The notes: a model not told the origin generated them from the letters alone. Shown: positions 8,196 through 18,321, counted from the first letter of the stretch. The stretch is DNA of 64,000 bases from Kiloniella laminariae (GCF_027214005.1 NZ_JAPWGY010000005.1:1-64000), one strand, 5' to 3'. Made by a program: numbers and translations.

Positions 8196-9743
8196 ATGAG
8201 CGGATCTGACAAAGGGGCCTTTTATATTACGACCCCCATCTATTATGTGAATGATAAACCACATATTGGTCACGCTTACACAACGCTTGCCTGTGATGTT
8301 TTGGCGCGTTTCAAGCGGTTGGACGGTTTTGACGTCAATTTTCTGACCGGAACAGACGAACATGGCCAGAAGGTTGAATCTTCTGCCGAGAAAGCAGGGA
8401 TAGATCCACAGCTTTTCACTGACCGTGTTTCACAAAATTTCCGTGATCTGACCCAGATCTGTAATTACTCGAATGATGATTTCATTCGGACAACAGAAGA
8501 ACGGCACAAGATTGCCTGTCAGAAGTTGTGGAAGGTCCTTGAAGATAAGGGCTATATTTATCTTGGCAGCTATGCGGGCTGGTATGCTGTCCGGGATGAG
8601 GCATTCTACACCGAGACAGAATTAACAAAATCTGCTGATGGCAAGTTTATCGCACCAACGGGTGCAGAAGTTGAATGGGTAGAGGAACCGTCTTATTTCT
8701 TCAAGCTGTCTGCTTTTGAAGAACCCTTGCTGAAGCTTTATGAGGAACAGCCAGATTTTATTGGCCCAGATAGCCGACGCAATGAAGTTATCAGCTTTGT
8801 AAAAGGTGGTCTCAGAGACCTGTCTGTCAGCCGAACGACATTCAAGTGGGGCGTTTCAGTTCCCGGAAACGACGAACACATTATGTATGTCTGGCTGGAT
8901 GCCCTGACAAACTATCTGACAGCTGTCGGTTATCCAGACGAAGGTACTGCAGCCTATAAGAAGTTCTGGCCCGCCGATCTTCATATGGTCGGGAAGGATA
9001 TTGTACGGTTCCATGCGGTTTACTGGCCCGCATTCCTGATGGCGGCTGATCTGCCTTTGCCGAAGAGGATTTTTGCCCATGGTTGGTGGACCAATGAAGG
9101 GCAGAAGATCTCCAAATCCCTTGGTAATACGATTGACCCCTTGGCACTGATCGAGCAGTTCGGTCTGGATCAGGTTCGTTACTTTATGCTGCGGGAAGTG
9201 CCTTTTGGTAAGGATGGCGACTACTCGACCAGAGCGATGATCTCCCGTGTGAACGGGGACCTTGCCAACGATATTGGTAACCTTGCCCAGCGTGTCCTTT
9301 CTATGGTTTTCAAAAACTGTGATGGTAAAATTCCAGATCATGGTGCTTTTACTGCTGAAGACCAGGAACTTCTCGCAAAAGCGGGTGGGTTGTTGGAAAA
9401 AATGCGGAACGATTTTGACAAACAGAGTTTCCATCGTGGACTTGAATCTGTTTGGGAAGTCATTTCTTTGGCGAATAAATACGTTGATGAACAGGCACCC
9501 TGGACACTACGTAAAACTGATCCTCCCCGTATGGGCACAGTCTTGTATGTTTTGTGTGAAGTCATTCGACAGATTGCTGTTTTGCTTCAACCGGTGATGC
9601 CCCAGTCTATGGAAAAGATGCTTGATCAGTTAAGCTTGTCTGTGGATCAAAGAGGGTTTCAAACACTGGGAATTCCTCTGGTTTCAGGTACAGAGATAAG
9701 CAAACCAGAGGGTATTTTCCCAAGGTATGTGGAAGAAGAGTGA
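8196..9743 (+). CDS. metG: Methionyl-tRNA synthetase
   Basis: Charges tRNA-Met with methionine. The HIGH motif appears as PHIGHAY (about residues 22-28) and KMSKS as KISKS (about 304-308). The protein has 515 residues and lacks both the CxxC zinc knuckle and a C-terminal tRNA-binding domain, so it is the short zinc-free type. ATG 8196 is preferred over the TTG three bases earlier because AGGAG is well spaced from it. Its TGA overlaps the ATG of tatD by one base. Confidence 0.97.
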   Translation: MSGSDKGAFYITTPIYYVNDKPHIGHAYTTLACDVLARFKRLDGFDVNFLTGTDEHGQKVESSAEKAGIDPQLFTDRVSQNFRDLTQICNYSNDDFIRTTEERHKIACQKLWKVLEDKGYIYLGSYAGWYAVRDEAFYTETELTKSADGKFIAPTGAEVEWVEEPSYFFKLSAFEEPLLKLYEEQPDFIGPDSRRNEVISFVKGGLRDLSVSRTTFKWGVSVPGNDEHIMYVWLDALTNYLTAVGYPDEGTAAYKKFWPADLHMVGKDIVRFHAVYWPAFLMAADLPLPKRIFAHGWWTNEGQKISKSLGNTIDPLALIEQFGLDQVRYFMLREVPFGKDGDYSTRAMISRVNGDLANDIGNLAQRVLSMVFKNCDGKIPDHGAFTAEDQELLAKAGGLLEKMRNDFDKQSFHRGLESVWEVISLANKYVDEQAPWTLRKTDPPRMGTVLYVLCEVIRQIAVLLQPVMPQSMEKMLDQLSLSVDQRGFQTLGIPLVSGTEISKPEGIFPRYVEEE

Positions 9744-10531
9744 TGATTGTCGATTCTCATTGCCATCTTGATTATTTTCTTCGAGATGGAGATCTGGCAG
9801 AAACGCTGGATCGGGCCCGCGATGCTGGTATCGGATGTATGGTGACCATTGGCACCAAGATCTCGACTTTTGAGACAATCCAGTCGATTGCCGAGGCGCA
9901 TGATGATATCTATTGCACTGTTGGGGTACATCCGCACGAAGCAGGTACCGAAGGACTTGATTCACCTGATATTCTGATTGAAAAAGCGCAACATGCCAAG
10001 GTAATCGGGCTGGGGGAGAGCGGTCTTGATTATTATTATGATCACGCTCCACGTGCGGAGCAGGCCAAAAGTTTCAGGGCCCATATTGTTGCCGCGAGAG
10101 AGACCGGATTACCACTGGTGGTGCACACCCGTGACGCTGATGATGATACTGTTTCAATCATGCGTGATGAATATGAAAAAGGGGCATATCCGGCTTTGAT
10201 CCACTGCTTTACTGCAGGTCCGGATTTGGCCAAGGCGGCTCTGGAGATGGGGTTCTATATTTCCCTGTCGGGGGTTATTACCTTCAAATCGGCGGAGCAA
10301 ATACGGCAGACAGTTGCGGAAGCCCCTCTTGACAGACTCTTGATAGAAACCGACAGTCCCTATTTGGCGCCGATCCCTTTTCGGGGGAAACGGAACGAAC
10401 CCGCATACGTTCGCCATACAGCTGAAGCACTGGCGAATGTGAAAAACGTGAGCTTGTCACAAATACATTCTGCGACGACGGACAATTTTTATCGCCTGTT
10501 TACAAAGGCCAAACGACCAACGACTGACTGA
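9743..10531 (+). CDS. tatD: TatD-family metal-dependent hydrolase
   Basis: A TIM-barrel metal hydrolase of the TatD/YcfH group, members of which act as 3'-5' exonucleases or deacylases. The metal ligands are visible in order: DSHCHLDYF, GVHPHE, GESGLDYYYD, VVHTRDADDD, HCFTAG and ETDSPYLAPIP. The ATG at 9743 overlaps the metG stop (TGATG). It is followed after four bases by the metallo-hydrolase gene, so metG, tatD and that gene form one transcription unit. Confidence 0.94.
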   Translation: MIVDSHCHLDYFLRDGDLAETLDRARDAGIGCMVTIGTKISTFETIQSIAEAHDDIYCTVGVHPHEAGTEGLDSPDILIEKAQHAKVIGLGESGLDYYYDHAPRAEQAKSFRAHIVAARETGLPLVVHTRDADDDTVSIMRDEYEKGAYPALIHCFTAGPDLAKAALEMGFYISLSGVITFKSAEQIRQTVAEAPLDRLLIETDSPYLAPIPFRGKRNEPAYVRHTAEALANVKNVSLSQIHSATTDNFYRLFTKAKRPTTD

Positions 10532-10535
10532 TCCT

Positions 10536-11312
10536 ATGAAAATCACAATGCTCGGCTGTGGCGGTTCCGGAGGGGTTCCGATCTGTTCTGGAACACCTGG
10601 GGGGAACTGGGGCAACTGCAACCCGAATAATCCAAAGAACCGCCGTCGTCGTGTTTCAATCCTGGTTGAACACGAGGGAACGACTATTCTGGTTGATACA
10701 GGCCCTGACCTGAGAGTCCAGCTACTTGATTCCGGGGTGGAATGTATTGATGCTGTCCTCTATACGCATGACCACGCTGATCATACTCACGGTCTTGATG
10801 AGCTCCGGTATCTTGCCTACAAGGCAGGCGGGCCGATAGAGACCTATATGGACGAGGCAGACAGGAATACGATTATCAAACGTTTTCCTTATGCCTTTAC
10901 CTCTTCCTGTGATCCGGAAAGCAGTTATGCGCCCATGATGAACGATCAATTGATCGAGGGACCGTTTTCGGTTGGGGCAATCGATATTATTCCGTTTTAT
11001 CAAGATCACGGATCTGTACAGTCACTTGGTTTTCGTTTTGGTGATTTTGCCTATTCAACCGATGTTGTTGATCTGGATGAGCGGGCGTTTGAAACCCTGG
11101 CTGGCATCAAATACTGGATTGTCGGCTGCTTGCGGTATGAACCACATCCATCTCATGCGCACTTTGAGAAAACTCTGGGCTGGATCGAGAGGCTTAAACC
11201 TGAGCGGGCAGTGTTGACGCATCTAAATCAGCAGGTGGATTATGACGACCTGCTTTCAAAATGTCCCGAAGGTGTTGAGCCGGGGTATGATGGTTTGATC
11301 ATCGAGTGTTAA
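10536..11312 (+). CDS. MBL-fold metallo-hydrolase (PhnP-like)
   Basis: A metallo-beta-lactamase-fold hydrolase of 258 residues. It starts with LGCGGSGGVPICSG and carries the metal motif THDHADH, a feature of PhnP-like cyclic phosphodiesterases and RNase Z relatives. Later ligands appear in FAYSTDV and in the C-terminal LTHLNQ. The tatD-MBL pair is common in alphaproteobacteria. The substrate is not known; no phn genes are nearby, so a carbon-phosphorus lyase role is not supported. Confidence 0.85.
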   Translation: MKITMLGCGGSGGVPICSGTPGGNWGNCNPNNPKNRRRRVSILVEHEGTTILVDTGPDLRVQLLDSGVECIDAVLYTHDHADHTHGLDELRYLAYKAGGPIETYMDEADRNTIIKRFPYAFTSSCDPESSYAPMMNDQLIEGPFSVGAIDIIPFYQDHGSVQSLGFRFGDFAYSTDVVDLDERAFETLAGIKYWIVGCLRYEPHPSHAHFEKTLGWIERLKPERAVLTHLNQQVDYDDLLSKCPEGVEPGYDGLIIEC

Positions 11313-11329
11313 ACTGCGATGAACAAAAA

Positions 11330-11369
11330 AATAATAAAGGCGGTGCTACAAGGTACCGCCTTTATTATT
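11330..11369. terminator. Bidirectional terminator
   Basis: A perfect 15-bp stem (11330-11344 with 11355-11369) and a 10-base loop. The plus-strand stem ends in TTTATTATT. On the minus strand the stem is followed by a longer T-run, so it can stop both the metG-tatD operon and the converging binding-protein gene. Confidence 0.88.
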
Positions 11370-11374
11370 AGATC

Positions 11375-13321
11375 TTACTCAAACCAGAAACCATCTGGTT
11401 TATAAACCCCGAAAAGCGATCCGGGTTCCCAGTTATAGAAACCTTCCAGGGGCAGGTTTTTGAGATTTGCTGACAATACCACGGGCTGAGGGATTTCTGC
11501 GACCAGACCGATGGAGAAGGTTTCTTCGGAGCTGATCTCCAGAATGCGGTTCCAGATAGCTCTTTTCTCCGCACTGCTATGAGATTTTAACCAAAGGACA
11601 TAGAGGTTATTAAGTTCCAGGGCCTCCGGTATGTCGACTTCTTCTCCGGCATTGCCCTTGGTTTCAACAAACTGACCCCATTTTGGCCATTGGAATGACT
11701 GCTGCATGCGCGGTGTAAACTCTTCCGGGGAAGAATGAGGGGTGAGCAGGGCATTTTGATTGCCAAACCAGAGTGACAGGATCGTTTCTCCTGCAAAAAT
11801 CCGGTTCCTCAGAACCTCGCGCTGTGAGGGTTTGGGATATATCTTTATCCCAATTTTGAGCCAGGAGTCATGGATAAGCTCAAGAGCATCGATTTCTTCA
11901 CTGCTCTCGCCAGCAGTTTCAACGATGATCTGCATGGGGCGACCATCGGGAAGAAGGCGCAGGCCTTCGTCATTACGGGAGGTCAGGCCAATTTCATCAA
12001 GCAGAAGGTTGGCCTGTTTCAGATCAAAACTGGTCCAGCGTTTAAAATAATCTTCCTTGTAGAGAGTACTGTCTGGCAGAACATTGTTGTTGCCTTCAAG
12101 TCCAAGGCCGTAAAAGAGGACCTGGTTCAGTTCGCGCCGGTTTACCGCAAGAGAAAGAGCGTGCCGAAAACGTTTGTCGCGGTTAAGAGCTCGCCACCCC
12201 GGATCATTTACATTCAGATTGGGATAAAGAGCATAGTGAGAGCCGCGAACAGTCTTCCATAATCTGACGAGATAATTGTTCTGTTTTTCACCACGTTTGA
12301 GAAAAGTGTAGTCAGAAAAACTGAGCTCCCGGGCCTGAATATTGGCATCGCCTGAACCAACCTTGGCAGGTATCAACCCCCCCCCTGCGACAGAGAGAAC
12401 CATTTCATCTGCATAGGGAAGCTGTTGCCCCAGTTCATCTATCCTGTGATAAAAAGGGTTACGTACACCAACAAAGCGGGTGGAGGGGGGCTTGACTGTG
12501 TTGATCCATGGCTGCAACGAAGGGAGTTTGGGGTTGGTATATTTGTATTGACGGGCTCTACGGTTGTGCAGTTGCACCCAGTTTCGTGCATCGGCCTTCT
12601 GGACCTTCTTTTCCAGCTCTTCTGGTGGATTATAGCGAGCGTGGAACTGCTTCATATAGTGGGCAGGCTGATAGATAAAGAGCGGGGCTGTCGAGGCCAG
12701 TTGAGGTAAAAAAAACGGATTGGGGACTGGCCAGCTGTACCGGACTGTAATTTCGTCAATGATCTCGACGGTCGGCAGATGGCCGTCAATGATAAGTTCT
12801 GCCGGAGGACCAAAGGGCTGTAGCTCTGCATTATTGGCTACATCTTCCCAGAAGTAACGGAAATCTTCCGAAGTAAAGGGGGCGCCATCAGACCATTTAT
12901 GTCCTTTGCGAAGCGTCATCGTGAAAATACGACCGTCTTCTACCTCCATTTTTTCGAGGATATCAGGCGTGAATTCCAGCTCGGGGGTGTAGCCAACAAG
13001 ACGAGCATAACCATAAACAACGAACAGCCGGACATCCTTGGCTTTTCCAATCAGGCTGTTGATTGTACCGCCATGTTTGCCCGGTTCCCAGGAATGACTT
13101 TGTTTCACGACAAAGGGGGTCAGGGGCAGACGTTCAGCCACTGGGGGAAGTTTTCCGCTGGCAACTTGGTCAAGCAGGCTAGGTGTTTCCTTGAAGGCAA
13201 TAGAGGACAAATCTGCAACAGGAGAGTGGTAGCTATCAGCACGCGCTACGGCCTGGAAAAACAGAGCGGCTATACTGGTGGCGACAAGAAATAATTTTTG
13301 CAGCCCTGATCTTGATTTCAT
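11375..13321 (-). CDS. Periplasmic peptide-type ABC substrate-binding protein (family 5)
   Basis: A solute-binding protein of 648 residues of the oligopeptide type, closest in style to YejA-like proteins. The signal peptide is MKSRSGLQ... ending near ARADS. Family landmarks include LRKGHKWSDGAPFTSEDF and the C-terminal FYNWEPGSLFG. The ATG at 13321 is preferred because GAGGG lies just upstream and the signal peptide begins there. No permease or ATPase gene is next to it, so its transporter must be encoded elsewhere. It lies 119 bases downstream of an M14 peptidase gene on the same strand, which fits peptide use. The ligand is unknown. Confidence 0.88.
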   Translation of the reverse strand: MKSRSGLQKLFLVATSIAALFFQAVARADSYHSPVADLSSIAFKETPSLLDQVASGKLPPVAERLPLTPFVVKQSHSWEPGKHGGTINSLIGKAKDVRLFVVYGYARLVGYTPELEFTPDILEKMEVEDGRIFTMTLRKGHKWSDGAPFTSEDFRYFWEDVANNAELQPFGPPAELIIDGHLPTVEIIDEITVRYSWPVPNPFFLPQLASTAPLFIYQPAHYMKQFHARYNPPEELEKKVQKADARNWVQLHNRRARQYKYTNPKLPSLQPWINTVKPPSTRFVGVRNPFYHRIDELGQQLPYADEMVLSVAGGGLIPAKVGSGDANIQARELSFSDYTFLKRGEKQNNYLVRLWKTVRGSHYALYPNLNVNDPGWRALNRDKRFRHALSLAVNRRELNQVLFYGLGLEGNNNVLPDSTLYKEDYFKRWTSFDLKQANLLLDEIGLTSRNDEGLRLLPDGRPMQIIVETAGESSEEIDALELIHDSWLKIGIKIYPKPSQREVLRNRIFAGETILSLWFGNQNALLTPHSSPEEFTPRMQQSFQWPKWGQFVETKGNAGEEVDIPEALELNNLYVLWLKSHSSAEKRAIWNRILEISSEETFSIGLVAEIPQPVVLSANLKNLPLEGFYNWEPGSLFGVYKPDGFWFE

Positions 13322-13440
13322 TCTGCCCTCATTGTTTCTGCTGGGTTCTCGGGCTAGCTCCACCTGTGGAGGAGAGTGCGCTTTCGTTATTCAAACCATC
13401 ACCCAGAAATTGTCGTTATTCTATCAGAAAACCCCGGTGG

Positions 13441-14574
13441 CTATCTTAGATCATCTATCAAATGATAGAGCGGATCAAGGCTGCTTGCTCCGAGTTTGAT
13501 CGACCGATCAGGAGACCAGCCTTCAAACTCGTTGGGATTGTCAGCTGTATCTTTGAAGGGCATTTCCAGTGTCATTGCCAGGCAGTCATGCGTTTCTGCT
13601 GTGTTGTTCCCGCACATGGTGAGATTACCCTGACCCGGGGCGTTTTGAGGGTAACCGTGGGTAATCTGAAAGTCAGGATTTGCCTCCCTGTAACAGGCCT
13701 TGAAACGATCGAGAAGATTCAAAAGCCGATCATCGAAAGACGGGATTCCATGGGTACCAGCAATGAAATTGTGCGGAATTGCTTCATCCCCATGGATATC
13801 AAAAAGAAAATCGACCCCGGTTTCCATCATCCGTTTGCGGACATAGTAAACTTCAGGGCTTTTTTCCGGGGAAGGAGCTTGCCATTCCCGGTTGAGATTG
13901 GCACCACTTGCATTGACACGAAGGTTGCCGCGGCGGCTGCCATCCGGGTTCATATTTGGAACGATATAAAAGGTTGCCTTTTTGAGCAACTCCCGGGCGA
14001 CGGGATCATTTTCATCCAGCAAACGGTCCAGAAACCCTTCCATCCAGTATTCTGTCATGGTTTCGCCTGGATGCTGGCGAGCGATGATCCAGCATGATTT
14101 TTTATCCCCGTCACTCTCGCCGACGGTCAAAAGATCAATGTCCTGACCATCAATCGTTTTTCCCAGGATATCCAGAGAGGCAACGCCGGAATGCTGGGCA
14201 TCAGCAATAAGATCGGCGTGCCGTTCCATAGAATAGGGAGCAAAATAGGCAAAATAGATCGAGTTATAGGCCGGAGTGATTTCGATGCTCAGGATTTGCC
14301 CATCAAAGCTTGTGTCGGGAACACGAAACCAGGTTTCCCGATCATAGGAGGCAACTGCCTGATACCCCTCCCAACCTGCAGGGTAGGCCGCGCCACCGGC
14401 ATTGAGAATTTTCAAATGACAGCTCTGGTCTTGTGCACCGGTTAATCTGAAGTAGAACCATTGATAAAAATGGGAGTTGCTGTCCGCTTCTATTTCCAAC
14501 TGGATATCTGTTGAAGTGTCACAGGCAAGGCAACGGATGTTACCAGCATCGAAATTACTGGAAATTCGGATCAT
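13441..14574 (-). CDS. M14-family metallocarboxypeptidase
   Basis: A zinc carboxypeptidase of 377 residues, like the cytosolic carboxypeptidase (Nna1/AGBL-type) branch of M14. Zinc ligands are in ARQHPGET (HxxE) and FDIHGDE. NPDGSRRGNLRVNASGANLNREW gives the Arg/Asn substrate-binding residues, and EMPF carries the catalytic Glu region. The first 130 residues form the beta-sandwich typical of this branch. No signal peptide, so cytoplasmic. ATG 14574 is preferred over GTG 14586 because alignment-like starts of the family begin MIRIS. Upstream of the peptide-binding protein gene. Confidence 0.87.
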   Translation of the reverse strand: MIRISSNFDAGNIRCLACDTSTDIQLEIEADSNSHFYQWFYFRLTGAQDQSCHLKILNAGGAAYPAGWEGYQAVASYDRETWFRVPDTSFDGQILSIEITPAYNSIYFAYFAPYSMERHADLIADAQHSGVASLDILGKTIDGQDIDLLTVGESDGDKKSCWIIARQHPGETMTEYWMEGFLDRLLDENDPVARELLKKATFYIVPNMNPDGSRRGNLRVNASGANLNREWQAPSPEKSPEVYYVRKRMMETGVDFLFDIHGDEAIPHNFIAGTHGIPSFDDRLLNLLDRFKACYREANPDFQITHGYPQNAPGQGNLTMCGNNTAETHDCLAMTLEMPFKDTADNPNEFEGWSPDRSIKLGASSLDPLYHLIDDLR

Positions 14575-15116
14575 GAAACGGGTCACTCATTGTTAAAATA
14601 CGAAATGAGTTACAGCATACCCTAACAAGATCGGGCGGCAAGACCTCTTGTTTCAATGCGGTGTAAAGGAAAAAGGGGGGGGCGAACCGTTTGAGATAAA
14701 TGAAAATAAATGCATTTAAATCAAATGGATGAGAATAAGTAGTTATACGAAGATGACCTTTCAAACAAGTGATGTATTATTGTTAACACTACGTTAATAT
14801 AAGCTTACGTTTAGCTACCAAGGGTGGTTTTACGGGCGAACAGCAACTTTGATGTATCGACAGATGGTCATAGAGGAAGAAAAACAAGGATAGTTTTCTT
14901 CTTTTAAGTGTTTGTTTTAAAATCTTGATTGTTGTTTTTGAAGCTGTAATGGGAATGTGTTCTTTTTGTTTTCATCAAAGAAAACGGTAACAGAGCGATG
15001 TCAGGTTGTGCTACTATTTTCAACTAACCGTGGATGCGCTTGGAACACTATTGTTTTGGTCTGGTTGTCATTTGGCTCGTGTTCTACTGATGTCAAAACC
15101 TTCTATGGAGGATCTA
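14575..15116. other. AT-rich intergenic region between divergent genes
   Basis: About 540 bases between the M14 gene (minus) and the OmpA-domain lipoprotein gene (plus). It is visibly AT-rich and should hold both promoters. I see no convincing gene, tRNA or terminator in it. The GGAGG at 15107-15111 is the ribosome-binding site of the downstream gene. Confidence 0.6.
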
Positions 15117-15974
15117 ATGCAGGGTTTAAAATTTATTCTGGTCGCTGGTGTAGCATCCGTTACTCTCTCGGCTTGTGCTGATTTATACAAAGATGCTTCG
15201 AATGCAGAACCTACTGGTTCTTCTTTTACCCGTGAACTCTACAAAGGGTATGTCGGCCTTGCTGGCGATGAACGTGCCGAGCAGGACTGGACTGATTCTG
15301 ATCTTTTTGCCAACAAGGCTCTTGCTGCAGCTGACGGCAACGCCGTTGCGCCTGAAGAACTGGCAAACTGGGATCTGGATGCGGCCTTTATTGATGAACT
15401 GGGCTCCGCACGGGGACGTTTGATGAATGCGCTGAATAACGGCGCGGCGGATCAGGCTCCGACTTCTGCTGCGCATGCACAGGTGATGTTCGACTGCTGG
15501 ATTCAGGAACAGGAAGAAAACATCCAGCCGGATCACATTGCAGGATGTCGTGATGGATTCCTGGCTGCAATGGAAAAAGTGGATGCCGCTTTGGCACCTA
15601 AAGCAGCGGCCCCTGCGCCAGCTCCGGCTCCGGTTGCCATGCCTGATCCATATTTCATTTACTTTGATTTCAATTCTGCCGATCTGACCGACGATGCACA
15701 GGTTGAGACCTCCGTGATTGCAGCGACAATCCAGAAGCTTTCTCCTTCCAAGGTTATTGTCGCGGGTCATGCTGACACATCTGGTGATGCGGATTACAAC
15801 CAGACGCTTGCTGGAAAGCGTGCTGCTGCTGTTGCTGCTGCCTTGACAGGCCATGGTGTTTCTGCAGATCACATCCAGAGCCATGTTCTCGGCGAAAATG
15901 CGCCGGCAGTTAATACTGGCGACGGTGTTGCCGAGGTTAAAAACCGTCGTGTGGTTGTTACCCTCGTCAAATAA
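15117..15974 (+). CDS. OmpA-domain outer-membrane lipoprotein
   Basis: A 285-residue lipoprotein with lipobox LSAC (Cys at residue 20). A helical N-terminal domain of unknown type is followed by an Ala/Pro linker and a C-terminal OmpA-like domain. That domain contains YFDFNSADLTDDA, GHADTSGDADYN and NRRVVV, the residues that bind peptidoglycan diaminopimelate. It therefore ties the outer membrane to the wall. The start at ATG 15117 is fixed by a perfect GGAGG five bases upstream. The preceding in-frame extension has no signal-peptide sense. A hairpin terminator follows. Confidence 0.9.
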   Translation: MQGLKFILVAGVASVTLSACADLYKDASNAEPTGSSFTRELYKGYVGLAGDERAEQDWTDSDLFANKALAAADGNAVAPEELANWDLDAAFIDELGSARGRLMNALNNGAADQAPTSAAHAQVMFDCWIQEQEENIQPDHIAGCRDGFLAAMEKVDAALAPKAAAPAPAPAPVAMPDPYFIYFDFNSADLTDDAQVETSVIAATIQKLSPSKVIVAGHADTSGDADYNQTLAGKRAAAVAAALTGHGVSADHIQSHVLGENAPAVNTGDGVAEVKNRRVVVTLVK

Positions 15975-16010
15975 CAAGAAGGTCAACTGATTCTGGATCA
16001 GTAACCATTT

Positions 16011-16045
16011 CAAGGCGGTATCGACAGGGTGTCGGCACCGCCTTG
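16011..16045 (+). terminator. Hairpin terminator after the OmpA-domain gene
   Basis: CAAGGCGGT (16011-16019) pairs with ACCGCCTTG (16037-16045), with an inner CGAC/GTCG stem. The T-run is weak, so efficiency is uncertain. Confidence 0.65.
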
Positions 16046-16109
16046 AATCTTTAAAATTGATTGTGAGGCTGCGTGGTGTGCTGATTCATGCTGCGTATGG
16101 GAGGTCGAA

Positions 16110-18152
16110 ATGAAGAAAATTCTGATCATTGTTGGCGGGCTTGTTGTTCTTGTCATTGCGGCACTGTTAATTGTGCCGATGTTTATCTCGCTTGAAGATC
16201 AAAAGCCTCTTGTTGCTGAAAAGGTGAAAGAAGCAACTGGTCGGGACTTGGTAATTGGTGGAGAGATTTCTCTGAGCCTGTTCCCGAGTGTGGCAATTGA
16301 AATAAATGGTGTTTCCCTGTCCAACTATGCACAGGGGCAAAACAAGGAAATGGTCTCTCTGGATCAGATGGCTCTGGAACTCCAGGTGATGCCTCTGTTG
16401 TCACAAGAAATCGTGATTGACCGTTTTGTTCTGGTTAAGCCGGTGATCAATCTTGAGGTAGACAAAGACGGAAAACCCAATTGGGTTTTCGAACAAGCGG
16501 CAACTCCATCTGCGCCGGCAACGGATAGCGGAACGGCAGAAAGCGGTAGTGATGAGGGAATCTCTCTTGGAGGTCTCTCGCTTGGTGATGTCCGTATTGT
16601 TGACGGAGAGTTGCATTATGTAGATCTCGCTTCCGGTGCTTCTGAAGATCTGAGTGCGATCAATCTGGAAATTGCCCTTAAAGCCCTGGACCAGCCTCTG
16701 TCCCTCGACGGAAAACTTGACTGGAAAGCCCAAACCATTGCGCTCACAGCAGGAATTGCCAATCTGCAAAACCTGATTGATGGGGGCAATTCTGATCTTG
16801 AGGCCAGTATTGCCTCTGACCCGGTCAATTTTGATTTTAAAGGTGTTGTGGCTCAGGGTTCTGAATTTGCCCTTGCTGGAGCACTTAATCTGGATGTCCC
16901 ATCTGTTGTTGGCTTGACCAGTTGGGTAGGAGTTCCTCTGGAACGTCAGAGCGAAAATACATTTGAGAAGTTATCGGTTAAAGGCGATCTGGATCTGAAG
17001 GGTGCTGTTATCGCTTTTGAAAATGTTGCAATTAATTTTGATGCCTTGTCTGCGGAAGGCGGTTTGCGGATTGATGCCTCTGGTGCAAAGCCTGATATTC
17101 GTGCATCCCTTTCCACCGGTGTGCTGGATGTAACACCTTATCTGCCGGCAGAGACTGAAAATAGCAGCGGTTCTTCTGATACAGCTTCGACCACGCCAAG
17201 TCAGACACCTGCCTCTTCAGGAAATCAGGGCTGGAGTAACGAGCCGATTGATTTTTCTGGGCTTCAGACTGTCAATGCAGATCTGTCGCTTAAATCCGCA
17301 GGTGTAATCGTCCGAAAAATCACCATTGGAGCCAGCGACCTGGCTATCCTGTTGAAGGATGGAAAGCTGACGGCTGATCTCAATGAATTGTCGCTTTACG
17401 ACGGAATGGCAAAGGGCAAGGTTGTCCTCAACGCTGCATCAGCCACTCCTGCCAGCCAGGTGGACTTTGTTCTCTCGGGTGTACAGGCTGAACCTTTACT
17501 GCGGGACAGTGCTGATTTCGAAAAGCTTCTTGGCACCCTGAATGCGACAGCAAATCTGACCACACAAGGCGCCAGTGAAATGCAACTGGTATCCAACCTA
17601 AACGGTGCGGGGGATTTCCTGTTCAAAGACGGTGCGGTCAAGGGGATCAATATTGCCAGTCTGATCAGAAATATTTCCCTGGATGCTTTGAACAAATCCT
17701 TTGACGATGCAGAGCAGACCGATTTTGCCGAGTTGTCAGGCACCTATAAGATTACCAACGGCGTAGTTGATAATCAGGACCTGAGCATGATTGCGCCCCT
17801 GTTCCGTCTGACCGGAAAAGGAACAGTTCCGCTACCTCCGAAAACGGTTGATTACCGGGTTGAGCCAAAGCTAGTGGGCGATATTGAAGGGCAGGGGGGC
17901 GATGGTAATGCTGCAGGATTGGCGGTGCCGCTTCTTATTACAGGTTCCTGGAATGACCCTCAAATTGCACCGGACCTTGCGGGAGCCCTGACTGACCAGC
18001 TTTCTGATCCATCGAAACTGATTGAGAACGTAACAGGTGGAGAAGGTGGAGTAGAACTGCCGAAAATCCCCTTGGGCGATGGTGGTGAAACCATCGCACC
18101 AGAAGTGTTGGAAAAGCCAAAAGAAGTGCTGAAAGGTCTCTTTGGTAACTAG
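16110..18152 (+). CDS. AsmA-family protein
   Basis: A 680-residue envelope protein with an N-terminal membrane anchor (IIVGGLVVLVIAALLIVPMF) and a large periplasmic part. The N-terminal section (VAEKVKEATGRDLVIGGEISLSLFPS) is the conserved AsmA start. The C-terminal half holds the AsmA-like NGAGDFLFKDGAVKGINIASLIRNI motif and a GTVPLPPKTVDYRVEP stretch. Family members are thought to bridge the membranes and move phospholipids. GGGAGG sits eight bases before the ATG. Followed by a terminator. Confidence 0.9.
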   Translation: MKKILIIVGGLVVLVIAALLIVPMFISLEDQKPLVAEKVKEATGRDLVIGGEISLSLFPSVAIEINGVSLSNYAQGQNKEMVSLDQMALELQVMPLLSQEIVIDRFVLVKPVINLEVDKDGKPNWVFEQAATPSAPATDSGTAESGSDEGISLGGLSLGDVRIVDGELHYVDLASGASEDLSAINLEIALKALDQPLSLDGKLDWKAQTIALTAGIANLQNLIDGGNSDLEASIASDPVNFDFKGVVAQGSEFALAGALNLDVPSVVGLTSWVGVPLERQSENTFEKLSVKGDLDLKGAVIAFENVAINFDALSAEGGLRIDASGAKPDIRASLSTGVLDVTPYLPAETENSSGSSDTASTTPSQTPASSGNQGWSNEPIDFSGLQTVNADLSLKSAGVIVRKITIGASDLAILLKDGKLTADLNELSLYDGMAKGKVVLNAASATPASQVDFVLSGVQAEPLLRDSADFEKLLGTLNATANLTTQGASEMQLVSNLNGAGDFLFKDGAVKGINIASLIRNISLDALNKSFDDAEQTDFAELSGTYKITNGVVDNQDLSMIAPLFRLTGKGTVPLPPKTVDYRVEPKLVGDIEGQGGDGNAAGLAVPLLITGSWNDPQIAPDLAGALTDQLSDPSKLIENVTGGEGGVELPKIPLGDGGETIAPEVLEKPKEVLKGLFGN

Positions 18153-18170
18153 ACAGGTCCTGTCTGGAAT

Positions 18171-18208
18171 AAAGGCCGATATTCCTTTGGGGGTGTCGGT
18201 CTTTTTTT
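18171..18208 (+). terminator. Rho-independent terminator after the AsmA-family gene
   Basis: AAAGGCCGA (18171-18179) pairs with TCGGTCTTT (18196-18204) with one G-T pair, ending in seven T (18202-18208). Confidence 0.8.
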
Positions 18209-18321
18209 ACGGGCACTGGCCGATTAGAAGAGCTGGGCAGTTATCAGGATGGAGCAGGCAATCTTTCCAAAATCGGTTTGATTGGGTACAAACAGCCTGA
18301 ACAGATTCAGGTAACCCTATA

